DNA of 64,000 bases from UBA1672 sp964352665 (GTDB lineage Bacteria; Pseudomonadota; Alphaproteobacteria; Micavibrionales; Micavibrionaceae). The notes under the pieces were generated by a model. The model saw only the letters and a program-made list of their open reading frames with translations, searched no databases and was not told the DNA's origin. The stretch spans positions 14,594 to 78,593 of the forward strand of contig CAYGSJ010000009.1 in the NCBI GenBank assembly GCA_964352665.1. The letters run 5' to 3'. Of this stretch, positions 35,042 through 44,638 are shown in pieces (positions within the stretch are counted from its first letter, which is position 1; each line of letters opens with the position of its first letter). The translations under genes were made by a program, and so were the position numbers.

Positions 35042-35730
35042 AGAGACATTTAAAATTTTTATATGTGCTTATTGTAGATTCAGCATACTTTTTAGTTTAT
35101 CAGGCACTCTGTCATTTGCCTTTTTTTAAACTATACCAGCCTATATATAAAAAAAATAAAAACAAAGACTTAACAAGATTTTGCCGGGACAGGTGGGAAG
35201 CCTTTTCATTGCATTTGCCTACTAAACCGGGATCCGTACTAGATATTGGTTGCAACATAGGTTTTTTCTCATTTATGGCAGCAGAAAAAGGGCATTTTTC
35301 CTATGGCGTCGAATCTGATTATTTTAATATTACTAGCTGTAATGCTATAAAACAGACTACAAATTCAGAGCGTGTTTTATTTACAAAGCATTTAATTGAC
35401 CCAGAATATATAAATTTTATGCCAGGGTTTGACACGGTTATCAATCTATCAGTCTTCCATCATTGGGTTAAGGCGTATGGTGCTGATCAGGCACAGGAGA
35501 TGATGAAAGCGCTGGCACAAAAATGCAGTTGTATGATTTTTGAAACAGGACAGTCTAATGAAAAAGGTACTAAATGGCAGCCTTTACTGTCTTTTATGGG
35601 TGATGACCCTAAGTTATGGATTGAAGATTTTTTGAAGGATATCGGTTTTAATCAAGTAGAAATGATAGGAACTTTTTCAACCGGTCTTACTTCAGTCGAT
35701 CGGTATTTGTTTGTTGCTAAGAAGTCCTAA
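35038..35730 (+). CDS. SAM-dependent methyltransferase
   Basis: A 230-residue class I methyltransferase with motif I VLDIGCNIGFFSFMAAEKG after a hydrophobic N-terminal stretch (LYVLIVDSAYFLVYQAL) that may anchor it to the membrane. Further core elements are VINLSVFHHWVK and IFETGQSNEKG. It is the last gene of the plus-strand run beginning at pseB; its stop overlaps the convergent dehydrogenase gene by four bases. Substrate unknown, probably a sugar in the same glycan. Confidence 0.7.
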   Translation: MKRHLKFLYVLIVDSAYFLVYQALCHLPFFKLYQPIYKKNKNKDLTRFCRDRWEAFSLHLPTKPGSVLDIGCNIGFFSFMAAEKGHFSYGVESDYFNITSCNAIKQTTNSERVLFTKHLIDPEYINFMPGFDTVINLSVFHHWVKAYGADQAQEMMKALAQKCSCMIFETGQSNEKGTKWQPLLSFMGDDPKLWIEDFLKDIGFNQVEMIGTFSTGLTSVDRYLFVAKKS

Positions 35731-37034
35731 GCTTTAACAACCCGAGCTTTTTCTGAAAATAAATACATTACATTACGTGTGTCTATTACAAGTTGTGCAT
35801 TATCTGCAATGTCCTGATAGTTTACTTTGTCATGCTCTGTAACAATAACCACTGCGTCATAATCACCTAAAGTTTTTGCATTCCAGTCTATAGACGTTCT
35901 GCCGGATAGTTGGGTATGCTCTCTGCTAGGTAAAATTTTAGGAATATGTGGGTCGTAATAGTCAACCTTAGCTCCGTGCATTTCTAGTTTTTCAATAATC
36001 ACAAAAGCTGGAGACTCACGCTGATCATTGATGTTTTTCTTATAGGCAACGCCGATAATTAAAATATGTGCATCCTGTACATCTTGATCAAGACTCTCAA
36101 TGGTTTTTAAAACCACATAATCCGGCATGGCGGTATTAATTTCTCCGGCCAATTCTATAAACCGTGTGTCAATACCGTGTTGTTTTGCTTTCCATGTGAG
36201 GTAGAAGGGATCTATTGGAATGCAGTGCCCACCAAGGCCTGGGCCGGGATAAAAAGGCATGTAGCCGAAAGGCTTTGTTTTTGCACCCTCTATGACATCC
36301 CAGATATCAATCCCCATTTTTTCGTAAACAACTTTTAGCTCGTTTACTAATGCGATATTTACCGCCCTGAATATATTTTCTGTCAATTTAACAGCCTCTG
36401 CTGTTGCGCTACTGGAGACCGTCACAACCTCTTGAAGGAAATTCGTATAGAAAGCTGTTGCCAAGCCACGTTCCTTTTCGGTGTCAGCTCCAACAATTTT
36501 TGGAATAGTTGAAGTTTCAAAGTCCGGATTACCAGGATCTTCGCGCTCAGGAGAAAAGGCCAGATAGAAATCTTTTCCTGCTGTTAAACCAGTTTTTTCT
36601 TCTAGGATTGGTTTTACTTCACCGCTAAGTGTACCTGGATAGGTTGTAGATTCAAGAATAACCATTTGCCCTTTCTTGAGGTTTGTAGCAATTGTGTTTG
36701 CTGTACTTAAAACATACGAAAGATCGGGTTCCTTTTTGTTTGTAAGGGGTGTAGGAACGCAAATGACTATGACATCTACATCCGAAAGTTTTGAAAAATC
36801 TGAAGTTGCCTCGAATAAATCTTTTTCTCTATAAGATTCTATAATTTCACTTGGCACTGTTTCCAGATAGCTTATCCCACTATTTAGTTGCTCTGCTTTT
36901 TCTGGAACAATATCAAAGCCAATAACCTGACCACCTGAACGGCAAATAGAATGCATTAAAGGCAAGCCAACATAACCAAGCCCTATAATACCTGTTACGA
37001 CTGTTTTATTATCTATTTTTTGTTTCAGATCCAT
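35727..37034 (-). CDS. UDP-N-acetyl-hexosamine 6-dehydrogenase (WbpA/WecC-like)
   Basis: NAD-dependent nucleotide-sugar dehydrogenase of 435 residues that would make a UDP-HexNAc uronate. The N-terminal Rossmann motif is GIIGLGYVGLPLM and the catalytic-cysteine motif GPGLGGHCIPIDPF, typical of the UDP-GlcNAc/UDP-ManNAc dehydrogenase subgroup and unlike the UDP-glucose or GDP-mannose enzymes. It overlaps the upstream glycosyltransferase gene by 26 bases and ends a three-gene minus-strand operon. The substrate epimer cannot be decided by eye. Confidence 0.85.
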   Translation of the reverse strand: MDLKQKIDNKTVVTGIIGLGYVGLPLMHSICRSGGQVIGFDIVPEKAEQLNSGISYLETVPSEIIESYREKDLFEATSDFSKLSDVDVIVICVPTPLTNKKEPDLSYVLSTANTIATNLKKGQMVILESTTYPGTLSGEVKPILEEKTGLTAGKDFYLAFSPEREDPGNPDFETSTIPKIVGADTEKERGLATAFYTNFLQEVVTVSSSATAEAVKLTENIFRAVNIALVNELKVVYEKMGIDIWDVIEGAKTKPFGYMPFYPGPGLGGHCIPIDPFYLTWKAKQHGIDTRFIELAGEINTAMPDYVVLKTIESLDQDVQDAHILIIGVAYKKNINDQRESPAFVIIEKLEMHGAKVDYYDPHIPKILPSREHTQLSGRTSIDWNAKTLGDYDAVVIVTEHDKVNYQDIADNAQLVIDTRNVMYLFSEKARVVKA

Positions 37035-38259
37035 GCTTTTTATCGTCTTTGATCATTGCTTCAATCAGCATTTTATAATGGTTGTATATTGGCTGTTGTC
37101 CAGCCTTTTTGTGAATTTCTCTCGAGACGTTTAAACGCTGTTCTTCTACAAAATGAGAAATTTTATCAATTGCCTTGGCCCATTGTTGTGGCTCATTAAT
37201 ATCACATAAATAGCCATTTTTATCATCTTCAATCCATTCGCAGAAAGCCGGCTCACTCTTGTTTGCAATAACCGGAAGACCACAGGCCATGGCTTCCATC
37301 ATTGGTGTTCCAAAACCCTCATTCCATGCGGGCATAAGGTAAATATCTGCGCTTTTCATGTACTCATCTGCACTAACAAAATCGGTCACTAAATGCACCC
37401 GATCTTCTAATTTATTCTCTTCAATAGTTTTATAAATCCCACTGATATATTTTTGATCCCGTTCCTTTAGGGGACCGTCTTTGATCATAGGGCCTGCAAT
37501 TAATGCGACATAGTTAGAGGGAAGGTATTTCAATGTTTCTACAATGAGAATTTGATTTTTCTGGGGCATCATTTTTGCAACATTTGCCAAGACGATCTGC
37601 TTTTCAGAAAAACCGGAAATCTTTTTTCTTATTTCAACTTTTTGGTCTTCAGAAACTTTAAAAAATTTTTCTTCATCAACCGGGTTGGGTCGCATCCAGA
37701 TTTTTTCTTGGTTTAGTCCAGCACTCAGACATTTCCTTTCCATGTCCTTAGTAAGAGCCACGACCATAAAATTATCGATTTCAGGTGTTTTAAAGAATAA
37801 GAGAAATTTTTGTCTATAGGGTGCGTTTGCAGTTACCAGTTCCATCAAAACCGGAATATTTTTTATCTTGGCATAAAGCAGAGCTGCGGCTGTCCCACCC
37901 GAGTGCCCTGCAATATGAAACAACTCTATATTCCGATATGGTTTTGCAACAAAAAGCGTAAATAAAGTCTGCAAGAACTCGCTTTGGTAAATAAAACTGT
38001 GCTTCCATTTTTGAGGAATAAAATGCAACCCCGAGAATAATGTGTGTACCCAGTGAGCACATATACGACGCACGGGTATTTGGTTATGTATGTATTGCTT
38101 CGACTTTACTTGCTCAATTCCGTTACATAAAACTGTTACATCATATTTTTTGTCTTCGCTGTTTAACCATTCATAGAGGCGAGGTATTCGTACGCCAGGT
38201 CCGGAATATTCTGGCGGAAACTTACTTATAACCAATAAAACATTAGATTTACTTGCCAT
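37009..38259 (-). CDS. Family 4 glycosyltransferase
   Basis: GT-B glycosyltransferase of 416 residues. It begins VLLVISKFPPEYSGPGVRI, a common acceptor-domain start in family 4, and has the donor-site E-x7-E region NEGFGTPMMEAMACGLPVI. The start codon overlaps the stop of the preceding gene (TAATG) and its end overlaps the dehydrogenase gene, so all three are coupled. Donor and acceptor unknown. Confidence 0.82.
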   Translation of the reverse strand: MASKSNVLLVISKFPPEYSGPGVRIPRLYEWLNSEDKKYDVTVLCNGIEQVKSKQYIHNQIPVRRICAHWVHTLFSGLHFIPQKWKHSFIYQSEFLQTLFTLFVAKPYRNIELFHIAGHSGGTAAALLYAKIKNIPVLMELVTANAPYRQKFLLFFKTPEIDNFMVVALTKDMERKCLSAGLNQEKIWMRPNPVDEEKFFKVSEDQKVEIRKKISGFSEKQIVLANVAKMMPQKNQILIVETLKYLPSNYVALIAGPMIKDGPLKERDQKYISGIYKTIEENKLEDRVHLVTDFVSADEYMKSADIYLMPAWNEGFGTPMMEAMACGLPVIANKSEPAFCEWIEDDKNGYLCDINEPQQWAKAIDKISHFVEEQRLNVSREIHKKAGQQPIYNHYKMLIEAMIKDDKKHGSETKNR

Positions 38260-39380
38260 TATGAAATCAACGCTCTGAACTTTGTTTCAAACTCTGTCCC
38301 TATTTTATCTACATGAAATGCCATTGCTCTTGCTTTTTGGTGTTCTGGATCAATTTCTGCTGCCATAGCTTCTATCATTAAGTTGGCTATCTCTTCCGCA
38401 TTACCAACAGGTGCAAGATATCCATAGTTTCCTTTACCAAGAATTTCTGCTGGCCCAGACGGGCAGTCAGTTGAAACAATTCTAAGACCACAATAAAGGG
38501 CTTCGACAATCACATTACAAAAACCCTCCCACGCAGACGTTATAACAAAAAGATCAGCGCTGGCCATTAAAGGCAGGGGATTAGATATAAATCCTGCAAA
38601 AGTTATATTGTTTTCTAGATCAAGTGTTGCCGTCAAAAATTGAATTTCTTGAGATAGATGACCATCTCCCAAAATAGCTAAATGGGCATTGGGGTCGTGT
38701 TTCAGATAAAGCGAAAAAGATTTAAGAAGTGTAGGGTAATCCTTTTGTTCAACTAATCGCCCAGATGTTATTATTTTGGTTGTACAACCGTCCGGAAATA
38801 TTGAGGTTGCCGCCTCGTATAATTTATTCTCAAAATCATCAGTAACCACAGGATTGTACACGGTTTCAATTTTGTTCGAGTCTTTTGTGCCGATTATTTT
38901 GTTAAGATCTTCTGCTACGCCATTGGATATAGCAATGATTTTATCGCTTAAGGGGTAAAGGGAAGAAATTAAACCCGTCCAGAATTTTTGTTTTAGGAAA
39001 GGTTCTGCATTTAAGCGCTTTGTCGGGTGGTTTCTTTCACTAATCACAATTTTTGTTTTTGCCGTCTTTGCAGCTTTTTTAGCTAGAATCGCAATAATAT
39101 TTACATGGTACAAAGCAGAAAACATTACATCAGGATTTTGAGTTTTCAGATAATCGGAAAGTTTACTAATAGCGTGATAGGTCCTCTTTTTCTCAAAATC
39201 ATAGACGCGCACTTTTTCCGAAACAAAAACCTGATATGGTCCTGTCGCATTAAACAATACCAAATCAGTTTTGTAGCCTTTATGAGCAAACCAATTTGCT
39301 AGATTTATAACCATTTTTTGGGCGCCACCACCATTTAAATCCGGTAGCAAAAAAGCAATATGCATATCTGTTAACCTCAA
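38259..39380 (-). CDS. Family 4 glycosyltransferase
   Basis: GT-B glycosyltransferase of 373 residues beginning IAFLLPDLNGGGAQKMVINL, a typical family 4 N-terminus, with donor-site region WEGFCNVIVEALYCGLRIVS followed by CPSGPAEIL. First gene of a minus-strand operon with the next glycosyltransferase and the UDP-HexNAc dehydrogenase. It diverges from the small flippase gene across 124 bases. Confidence 0.82.
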   Translation of the reverse strand: MRLTDMHIAFLLPDLNGGGAQKMVINLANWFAHKGYKTDLVLFNATGPYQVFVSEKVRVYDFEKKRTYHAISKLSDYLKTQNPDVMFSALYHVNIIAILAKKAAKTAKTKIVISERNHPTKRLNAEPFLKQKFWTGLISSLYPLSDKIIAISNGVAEDLNKIIGTKDSNKIETVYNPVVTDDFENKLYEAATSIFPDGCTTKIITSGRLVEQKDYPTLLKSFSLYLKHDPNAHLAILGDGHLSQEIQFLTATLDLENNITFAGFISNPLPLMASADLFVITSAWEGFCNVIVEALYCGLRIVSTDCPSGPAEILGKGNYGYLAPVGNAEEIANLMIEAMAAEIDPEHQKARAMAFHVDKIGTEFETKFRALIS

Positions 39381-39504
39381 GATATAGATAGAGAAATATG
39401 ATTTAAAAAGAAAGACTTATATTGGTTTTATTTGTTGTGTTGCCTTTCATATGATTGCATGGTTATCATGATCCGTAACGTAATCAATGAATAGACGGTA
39501 GAGA

Positions 39505-39876
39505 ATGGCTCTTTCCTTATCCCAGATATTGCAATTGGTTTGCTTTTCTTTGCTTTTGGCATGTGGGCAAACATTATTTAAATATGCCGCGGTTTCTTTA
39601 CCGCCCTTAACGTCAATACCTTCTTTTGTTGCTCTTCTAACGAATTTATGGTTTTGGGGCGCCCTCGTTTTATACGGTACAGCCACGTTGCTTTGGATAA
39701 TTATCCTTCAAAATGTGGCTCTTTCCTTGGCCTATCCATTTGCAGCACTCGGGTTTATTTTTGTACCCGCTATAGCCTGGATCTTATTTAAAGAGCCTCT
39801 TAATGCCTACTATTTAATTGGCATTATTCTGATCATTGGTGGCTTGGGTATGATTACCGTTATGGGGTCTAAATGA
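39505..39876 (+). CDS. Small EamA/SMR-like four-helix transporter, probable lipid-sugar flippase
   Basis: A 123-residue protein with four hydrophobic helices and the motif ACGQTLFKYAA in helix 1, as in SMR/EamA half-transporters such as ArnE/ArnF, which flip undecaprenyl-phosphate-aminoarabinose. It overlaps the following GtrB-like glycosyltransferase by ATGA. Together they would make and flip a polyprenyl-phosphate-linked single sugar. Multidrug SMR function is less likely given this partner. Confidence 0.72.
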   Translation: MALSLSQILQLVCFSLLLACGQTLFKYAAVSLPPLTSIPSFVALLTNLWFWGALVLYGTATLLWIIILQNVALSLAYPFAALGFIFVPAIAWILFKEPLNAYYLIGIILIIGGLGMITVMGSK

Positions 39877-40841
39877 ACACTGTTAATCACGAAAAAGTAG
39901 CCGTTGTTATTCCTTGTTATAATGTTGCAAAACATATTGAGGGAGTCGTGGGCGCTATACCCGAAATGGTCAATAAAATATATTGTATTGATGATGCTTG
40001 CCCGCAAAATAGTAGGGAAATCATAGCTAAAATTGTTGATCCGCGCGTTGTGCTTTTAAAACACGATGTTAACCAAGGTGTCGGCGCCGCAGTTATTACA
40101 GGGTATAAAGCGGCGCTAGAAGACAATATGGATATCATTGTTAAAATTGATGGGGACGGACAGATGGATCCATCTTTAATATCTGTTTTTGTTACACCAA
40201 TTTTGGAAGGGGAATGCGATTATACCAAGGGTAATCGTTTTTACAGAGTAGATGACGTACGGGCAATGCCCGCTGTACGTCTTTTTGGGAATGCGGTTTT
40301 GAGTTTTATTACCAAAATATCTAGCGGTTATTGGACTATTTTTGATCCTAATAACGGCTATACAGCTATTCATGCAAAGGTATTAAAAGAATTGCCACTA
40401 GAAAAGATTGCAAAGCGCTTCTTTTTCGAGAGCGATCTCCTTTTTCGTTTGAATACCATACGTGCGGCGATACAGGATATTCCTATGCGCGCGGTGTATG
40501 ACAATGAGGAAAGTAACCTGCGCATTTCAGGGATATTGTTTCCCTTTCTATGTGGCCATTTAAGGAATTTCGCTAAACGCATCTTTTACAACTATGTTTT
40601 GCGGGATTTTAGCGTTGCAACAATCCAGCTATTTCTAGGGGTTCCCTTTGTGTTATTTGGCCTGATTTTTGGCTGGATAAAATGGTCTGAATCTGTCGCT
40701 CATGGTGTTACTGCAAGTCCGGGAACCGTTATGCTCTGTGCTTTACCGGTCATTGTAGGGATGCAATTTTTGTTATCTTTTTTGAATTACGATATTCGTT
40801 CTGTTCCAGAGCGTGCGGTGCACAAAAAGTTAAGAAATTAA
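39873..40841 (+). CDS. GtrB/DPM1-like polyprenyl-phosphate glycosyltransferase (GT2)
   Basis: Family 2 glycosyltransferase of 322 residues. The GT-A domain has VAVVIPCYNVAKHIEGVV and the metal-binding IVKIDGDGQMDP; two C-terminal hydrophobic segments (about 240-265 and 280-305) anchor it to the membrane, as in GtrB and dolichol-phosphate-mannose synthases. It probably loads one sugar onto undecaprenyl phosphate for the coupled small flippase. The final periplasmic GT-C transferase is not evident nearby. Confidence 0.8.
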   Translation: MNTVNHEKVAVVIPCYNVAKHIEGVVGAIPEMVNKIYCIDDACPQNSREIIAKIVDPRVVLLKHDVNQGVGAAVITGYKAALEDNMDIIVKIDGDGQMDPSLISVFVTPILEGECDYTKGNRFYRVDDVRAMPAVRLFGNAVLSFITKISSGYWTIFDPNNGYTAIHAKVLKELPLEKIAKRFFFESDLLFRLNTIRAAIQDIPMRAVYDNEESNLRISGILFPFLCGHLRNFAKRIFYNYVLRDFSVATIQLFLGVPFVLFGLIFGWIKWSESVAHGVTASPGTVMLCALPVIVGMQFLLSFLNYDIRSVPERAVHKKLRN

Positions 40842-40956
40842 GAAAATCCCTTATATTTGCTAAATATTAACGCATTTCATACTAAAATCTTGTTGGTTTT
40901 GGGTACAATGTGTTACCATAATTTCAATCAAAAAGAAAACTAAGCAGGGCGGAACA

Positions 40957-43419
40957 GTGACGGGTGATGCTACTATACAGGCGGAAGTCCAACAGCAAGA
41001 ATTAACAAACAAAGAGCTTGTTAGGCTGGTTAGTCGCGTTACTTCACTTGTAAATACAGCCAACAATGTAGATAAGCCCCAAGAAGATAGAGATTCTGCG
41101 CGTGAAAAGCTGGTGGGTATATACTCTGAACAGGAAGCAGCGCTTCAAAATTCTGATCAACGTGTTTTATTGGATAACCCGGGCTTCAGAAAAATTGAAG
41201 GCGATATAAGCTTTGAAAATGACCCGGCAACTGCAATTTTAACACGCGTCTATTTTCGAACTTTACCAGTTGAACAAGCAGCAAACCCCGTATTTCCAGG
41301 ATTAGATCGACAAGACAGCGCTAATTATGGCTGGCCAGAAGGTAAATCATATTCTCTGAAACCTGCTTTAGCGGAAGTCAGAGCGACTTTAGCGTACAAA
41401 GAGCTATCTGAGTCACCGGCAGCTGCATTATTACAGCATCCTGCAGTTAAGTTGCTAGACAGTGATGGAGATATTACAGATGTTCTTGATTCTGACGTTA
41501 GAGAAGCCAGGTATGTAGGGTATGAATATCTCAAAACCCTGCCGATAAGCGAGCTAGAAAATCCTGTTTTTCCAGGATATATAGCCCCTGAAGGTGAAGA
41601 TAGCAGTCCTAGCTTTGTACAGCCAGCAGAGGAAGTTCTTGCGCGGAGGCTACCTGTAGTAATAAATGTTGTAAATGCTGCCGCTTTAGATACGTACAGG
41701 GACGAGGGCAATGTTTCCTTTCCTTACGGTAATCTAAAACTTCCAGAAGGCGTAATTTCCAAGCCACCAGAACAGCGCGATGAAACCGGATATGATGAAG
41801 AAAACGGTGTAGAGGCAGCAGCAAAACTTAAAGAAAATATTGTGGTTTCAGGTGTTGTTAACCCATACCAGTATGCGCAGGTTCTTAATGGTAGTATTGA
41901 TGTTTTTACAGAGACTGTGGCCCCCATAAATGCTCTTATAGCCCTTGGTTCAAGATTGACGGGCAATAAGGCAGAACTTATTGATCCGCCTGACTTAGAG
42001 CCTCTCGAGGGTGGAGTTTTTGAGCACGATGGTGATATAAAAATTGAAGATATAGCGATAGCAAGCGGTATGACACCAGAGCAAACTCAAAAATTCACTG
42101 AAGAGGCGGTGGGAATACTGAGCCTTAGTACATTGGTTTTTGAAGGCAGGAAGTTTATGAATACTCCTGGCGCAACCTCATGGGCTATTGGAAAGGCAAT
42201 GGAGGCGGAGAAAGCAGGGGCGGATAAAGACGATATTTTCACCGAAGACGGAATTAGTAGAGAATTTTTGAGAGGTGGCCCCGGTTTTAATGATGATAAA
42301 ATTGATTTCCTCAATGCAAATATCAGACTTATGATAGCGGCTTCAAGCAGCAATGATGCGTCTTCAGCATCTTTGCCAACGGCAATATATGTGTTGAATG
42401 AAAATGACCCCACTGATGTGCTCCGTCAATATGTTGGGGAGCAAGACAGGCTGGCTATGGGCATGGAAGCGCAGCCTATTTCCACGTTGCCTGAAAAAAT
42501 AGCCGGTGAGGATGCTCTATTTACTGTGCCCGAAGATTTAATAGGCCAGTGGAATTTTAGAACACCTGTAATTGAAGACTTAAGTTTTTCAGGGTTTGGA
42601 CTTTCACAGGGATTTCTTACGAATAATGAAGGATCAGGAGTAAGATTCGGCTTTAACAGCGCTGCTGATCCCGAGGTATATTGGCGCCAAAGTTTAGATA
42701 ATTTAGGCGATGTTGATGTTGGCCTTTTAGCGATTAGACCCGGTGATTTTGAGCGCGGATTTCATACTGATCGTCCCGGCTTAGAAAGACATTATAATGA
42801 TGATCTTGATAATATTTCCGGCGCCAGATTTAATTTAGATGAGATAGAATTATCAACTGGAGATTTGAGATTCCACTTTTTAGGTGGTTTACAAGATGGA
42901 GATGATCCCATTTTTTCTGCTGGAGCCCTTTTTGAAACCCCAAGAGACGCAAGCGGATGGTCGTTCCAAAGCGGCACGGCTTTTACCTTCTTAGACCGTG
43001 ATTCATCATCAAACGAACCCGATGTATCACGCGTAGATACCTTTGTTAGAGCAAGAAAAGACTTTGAGTTGAGCGAAGGTGTTCCAGGTTTTATTGAAGG
43101 TGGTGGGCAAAGCTTATTTGATTTGAGCGGAAAAAAATCCGTAATGAACGGGGAAAGGTCTGACTTACATACTGCCTTTTTAAACGCAAGCAGTGCATTA
43201 GGGAACGAAGATAGTGTCTTGTGGCATATCAGGCCTATTGTCGGCCTTCATGGTAATTCGCGCGATAATTTTGGTGCGTATGGTGGCGTTAACTTTGTTC
43301 TTTTGGAGGATGTGACCCTCGGCGCTGCTCTTCACTATAATACAGAAGATGATCCATTTTCAGGACATGATGAAGGTCTTGAAGCCAGAGTTCAGCTGAC
43401 TTATGGCCTTAGATTTTAA
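40957..43419 (+). CDS. Unknown 820-residue protein with outer-membrane-barrel-like C-terminus
   Basis: I do not recognise this protein. It starts at GTG (the only start codon after an upstream stop) with AGGGCGG seven bases before it. It has no signal peptide. Two similar segments occur in the N-terminal half (about residues 74-115 and 163-209), each ending TLP...NPVFPG. The last roughly 265 residues alternate polar and hydrophobic residues in many short strands and end in LTYGLRF with a terminal Phe, the hallmark of outer-membrane beta-barrels. The lack of an export signal conflicts with that. It is followed by a convergent epimerase gene overlapping four bases. A surface protein of the polysaccharide locus is the best guess. 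Confidence 0.55.
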   Translation: MTGDATIQAEVQQQELTNKELVRLVSRVTSLVNTANNVDKPQEDRDSAREKLVGIYSEQEAALQNSDQRVLLDNPGFRKIEGDISFENDPATAILTRVYFRTLPVEQAANPVFPGLDRQDSANYGWPEGKSYSLKPALAEVRATLAYKELSESPAAALLQHPAVKLLDSDGDITDVLDSDVREARYVGYEYLKTLPISELENPVFPGYIAPEGEDSSPSFVQPAEEVLARRLPVVINVVNAAALDTYRDEGNVSFPYGNLKLPEGVISKPPEQRDETGYDEENGVEAAAKLKENIVVSGVVNPYQYAQVLNGSIDVFTETVAPINALIALGSRLTGNKAELIDPPDLEPLEGGVFEHDGDIKIEDIAIASGMTPEQTQKFTEEAVGILSLSTLVFEGRKFMNTPGATSWAIGKAMEAEKAGADKDDIFTEDGISREFLRGGPGFNDDKIDFLNANIRLMIAASSSNDASSASLPTAIYVLNENDPTDVLRQYVGEQDRLAMGMEAQPISTLPEKIAGEDALFTVPEDLIGQWNFRTPVIEDLSFSGFGLSQGFLTNNEGSGVRFGFNSAADPEVYWRQSLDNLGDVDVGLLAIRPGDFERGFHTDRPGLERHYNDDLDNISGARFNLDEIELSTGDLRFHFLGGLQDGDDPIFSAGALFETPRDASGWSFQSGTAFTFLDRDSSSNEPDVSRVDTFVRARKDFELSEGVPGFIEGGGQSLFDLSGKKSVMNGERSDLHTAFLNASSALGNEDSVLWHIRPIVGLHGNSRDNFGAYGGVNFVLLEDVTLGAALHYNTEDDPFSGHDEGLEARVQLTYGLRF

Positions 43420-44393
43420 ACATTATAATATTCTTTGTACCATTCAATAAATTTGGGGATTCCTGTATCAATAGAAGTTGTTGGTTTATAGCCTGTCAAC
43501 TCGGTTGTTTCGGTTATATCCGCATATGTTTCTTTGATATCACCCGGCTGCATGGGTAAAAATTCTATATCTGCCTTTTTTCCAAAAGCCTTCTCCATTA
43601 CCGCGATATAATCCATTAGGTTTTCACTCTTTTCGTTTCCGATATTTAAGACACGGTGAGGCGTATCTGAAATTGGGGGTTTTTCAAGGACAGATAGCAC
43701 GCCGCTAACAATGTCATCGATGTAAGTAAAATCACGTTTCATATTACCATCATTAAAGACAGGGACCTTCATACCCTGACTTATGGCCTTGGCAAAAATA
43801 ACAGGGGACATATCCGGCCTTCCCCAAGGGCCATAGACTGTGAAGAATCTCAGCCCTGTTTGTGGCATTCTATATAAATGACTGTAGCACTGGCTCATAA
43901 GTTCATCACTGCGCTTTGTGGCTGCGTAAAGCGACACTGGAGTATCAACCCGGTCTTGCACAGAATAAGGGAGTTTTTGGTTTGCACCATAAACTGAGGA
44001 CGAGCTAGCATATACAAGATGAATGAAATCTTCTGTATGGCGGCACAATTCAAGAATATTCAAATGTCCAATTATGTTACTTGAAATATAAGCGTGTGGA
44101 TTTTCTATTGAATATCTAACACCAGCCTGCGCTGCTAGATGAATCACTTTTTTAAAGGGGCCCTTGCGCTTCCATAGAGCGTTTAAGCTATCAGAATCAG
44201 AGATATCTAACTTAACAAAATCAAAATATTTGGATTTTTGCAAGATGGATAGCCTGTCTTGCTTCAATGACACATCATAGTAATCGTTAATATTATCGAC
44301 CCCAACGACGCTATGGCCAGCTTCAATTAAGGTTTTTGCCACATGAAACCCGATAAATCCTGCTACACCTGTTATAAAAATGGGGCCTGACAT
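43416..44393 (-). CDS. NAD-dependent epimerase, UDP-glucuronate 4-epimerase-like
   Basis: Extended SDR epimerase; from the ATG at 44393 it is 325 residues. A TTG start nine codons upstream is possible, but AAAGGA precedes the ATG. It has the NAD motif ITGVAGFIGFHVA, VDNINDYYDVSLKQDRL (typical of UDP-glucuronate epimerases such as LpsL), VYASSSSVYG and the YxxxK motif YAATKRSDE. It would make UDP-galacturonate from UDP-glucuronate for the nearby glycosyltransferases. No UDP-glucose dehydrogenase is in the window. Confidence 0.82.
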   Translation of the reverse strand: MSGPIFITGVAGFIGFHVAKTLIEAGHSVVGVDNINDYYDVSLKQDRLSILQKSKYFDFVKLDISDSDSLNALWKRKGPFKKVIHLAAQAGVRYSIENPHAYISSNIIGHLNILELCRHTEDFIHLVYASSSSVYGANQKLPYSVQDRVDTPVSLYAATKRSDELMSQCYSHLYRMPQTGLRFFTVYGPWGRPDMSPVIFAKAISQGMKVPVFNDGNMKRDFTYIDDIVSGVLSVLEKPPISDTPHRVLNIGNEKSENLMDYIAVMEKAFGKKADIEFLPMQPGDIKETYADITETTELTGYKPTTSIDTGIPKFIEWYKEYYNV

Positions 44394-44638
44394 ACGTCTT
44401 GTTTGTCCTTTAATCCTCAAAAGAGGGGTTATAACGCACAGCCATCTTGAAAGCTAGCCCATAAAATTTATGATGGTGCACATACCAAGGAATTAGCCAA
44501 TTATTTTATTGCATTTTTTTTTCATAAATGCGATAAACCCACGATATCAAATGAGATAATTGTATTGAAAAAGAGCTTTATAAGGCTTTTTTAAGGTTAT
44601 TTTCTTGAGTTTGCCAACATACGTAATGGGGAATTAAA

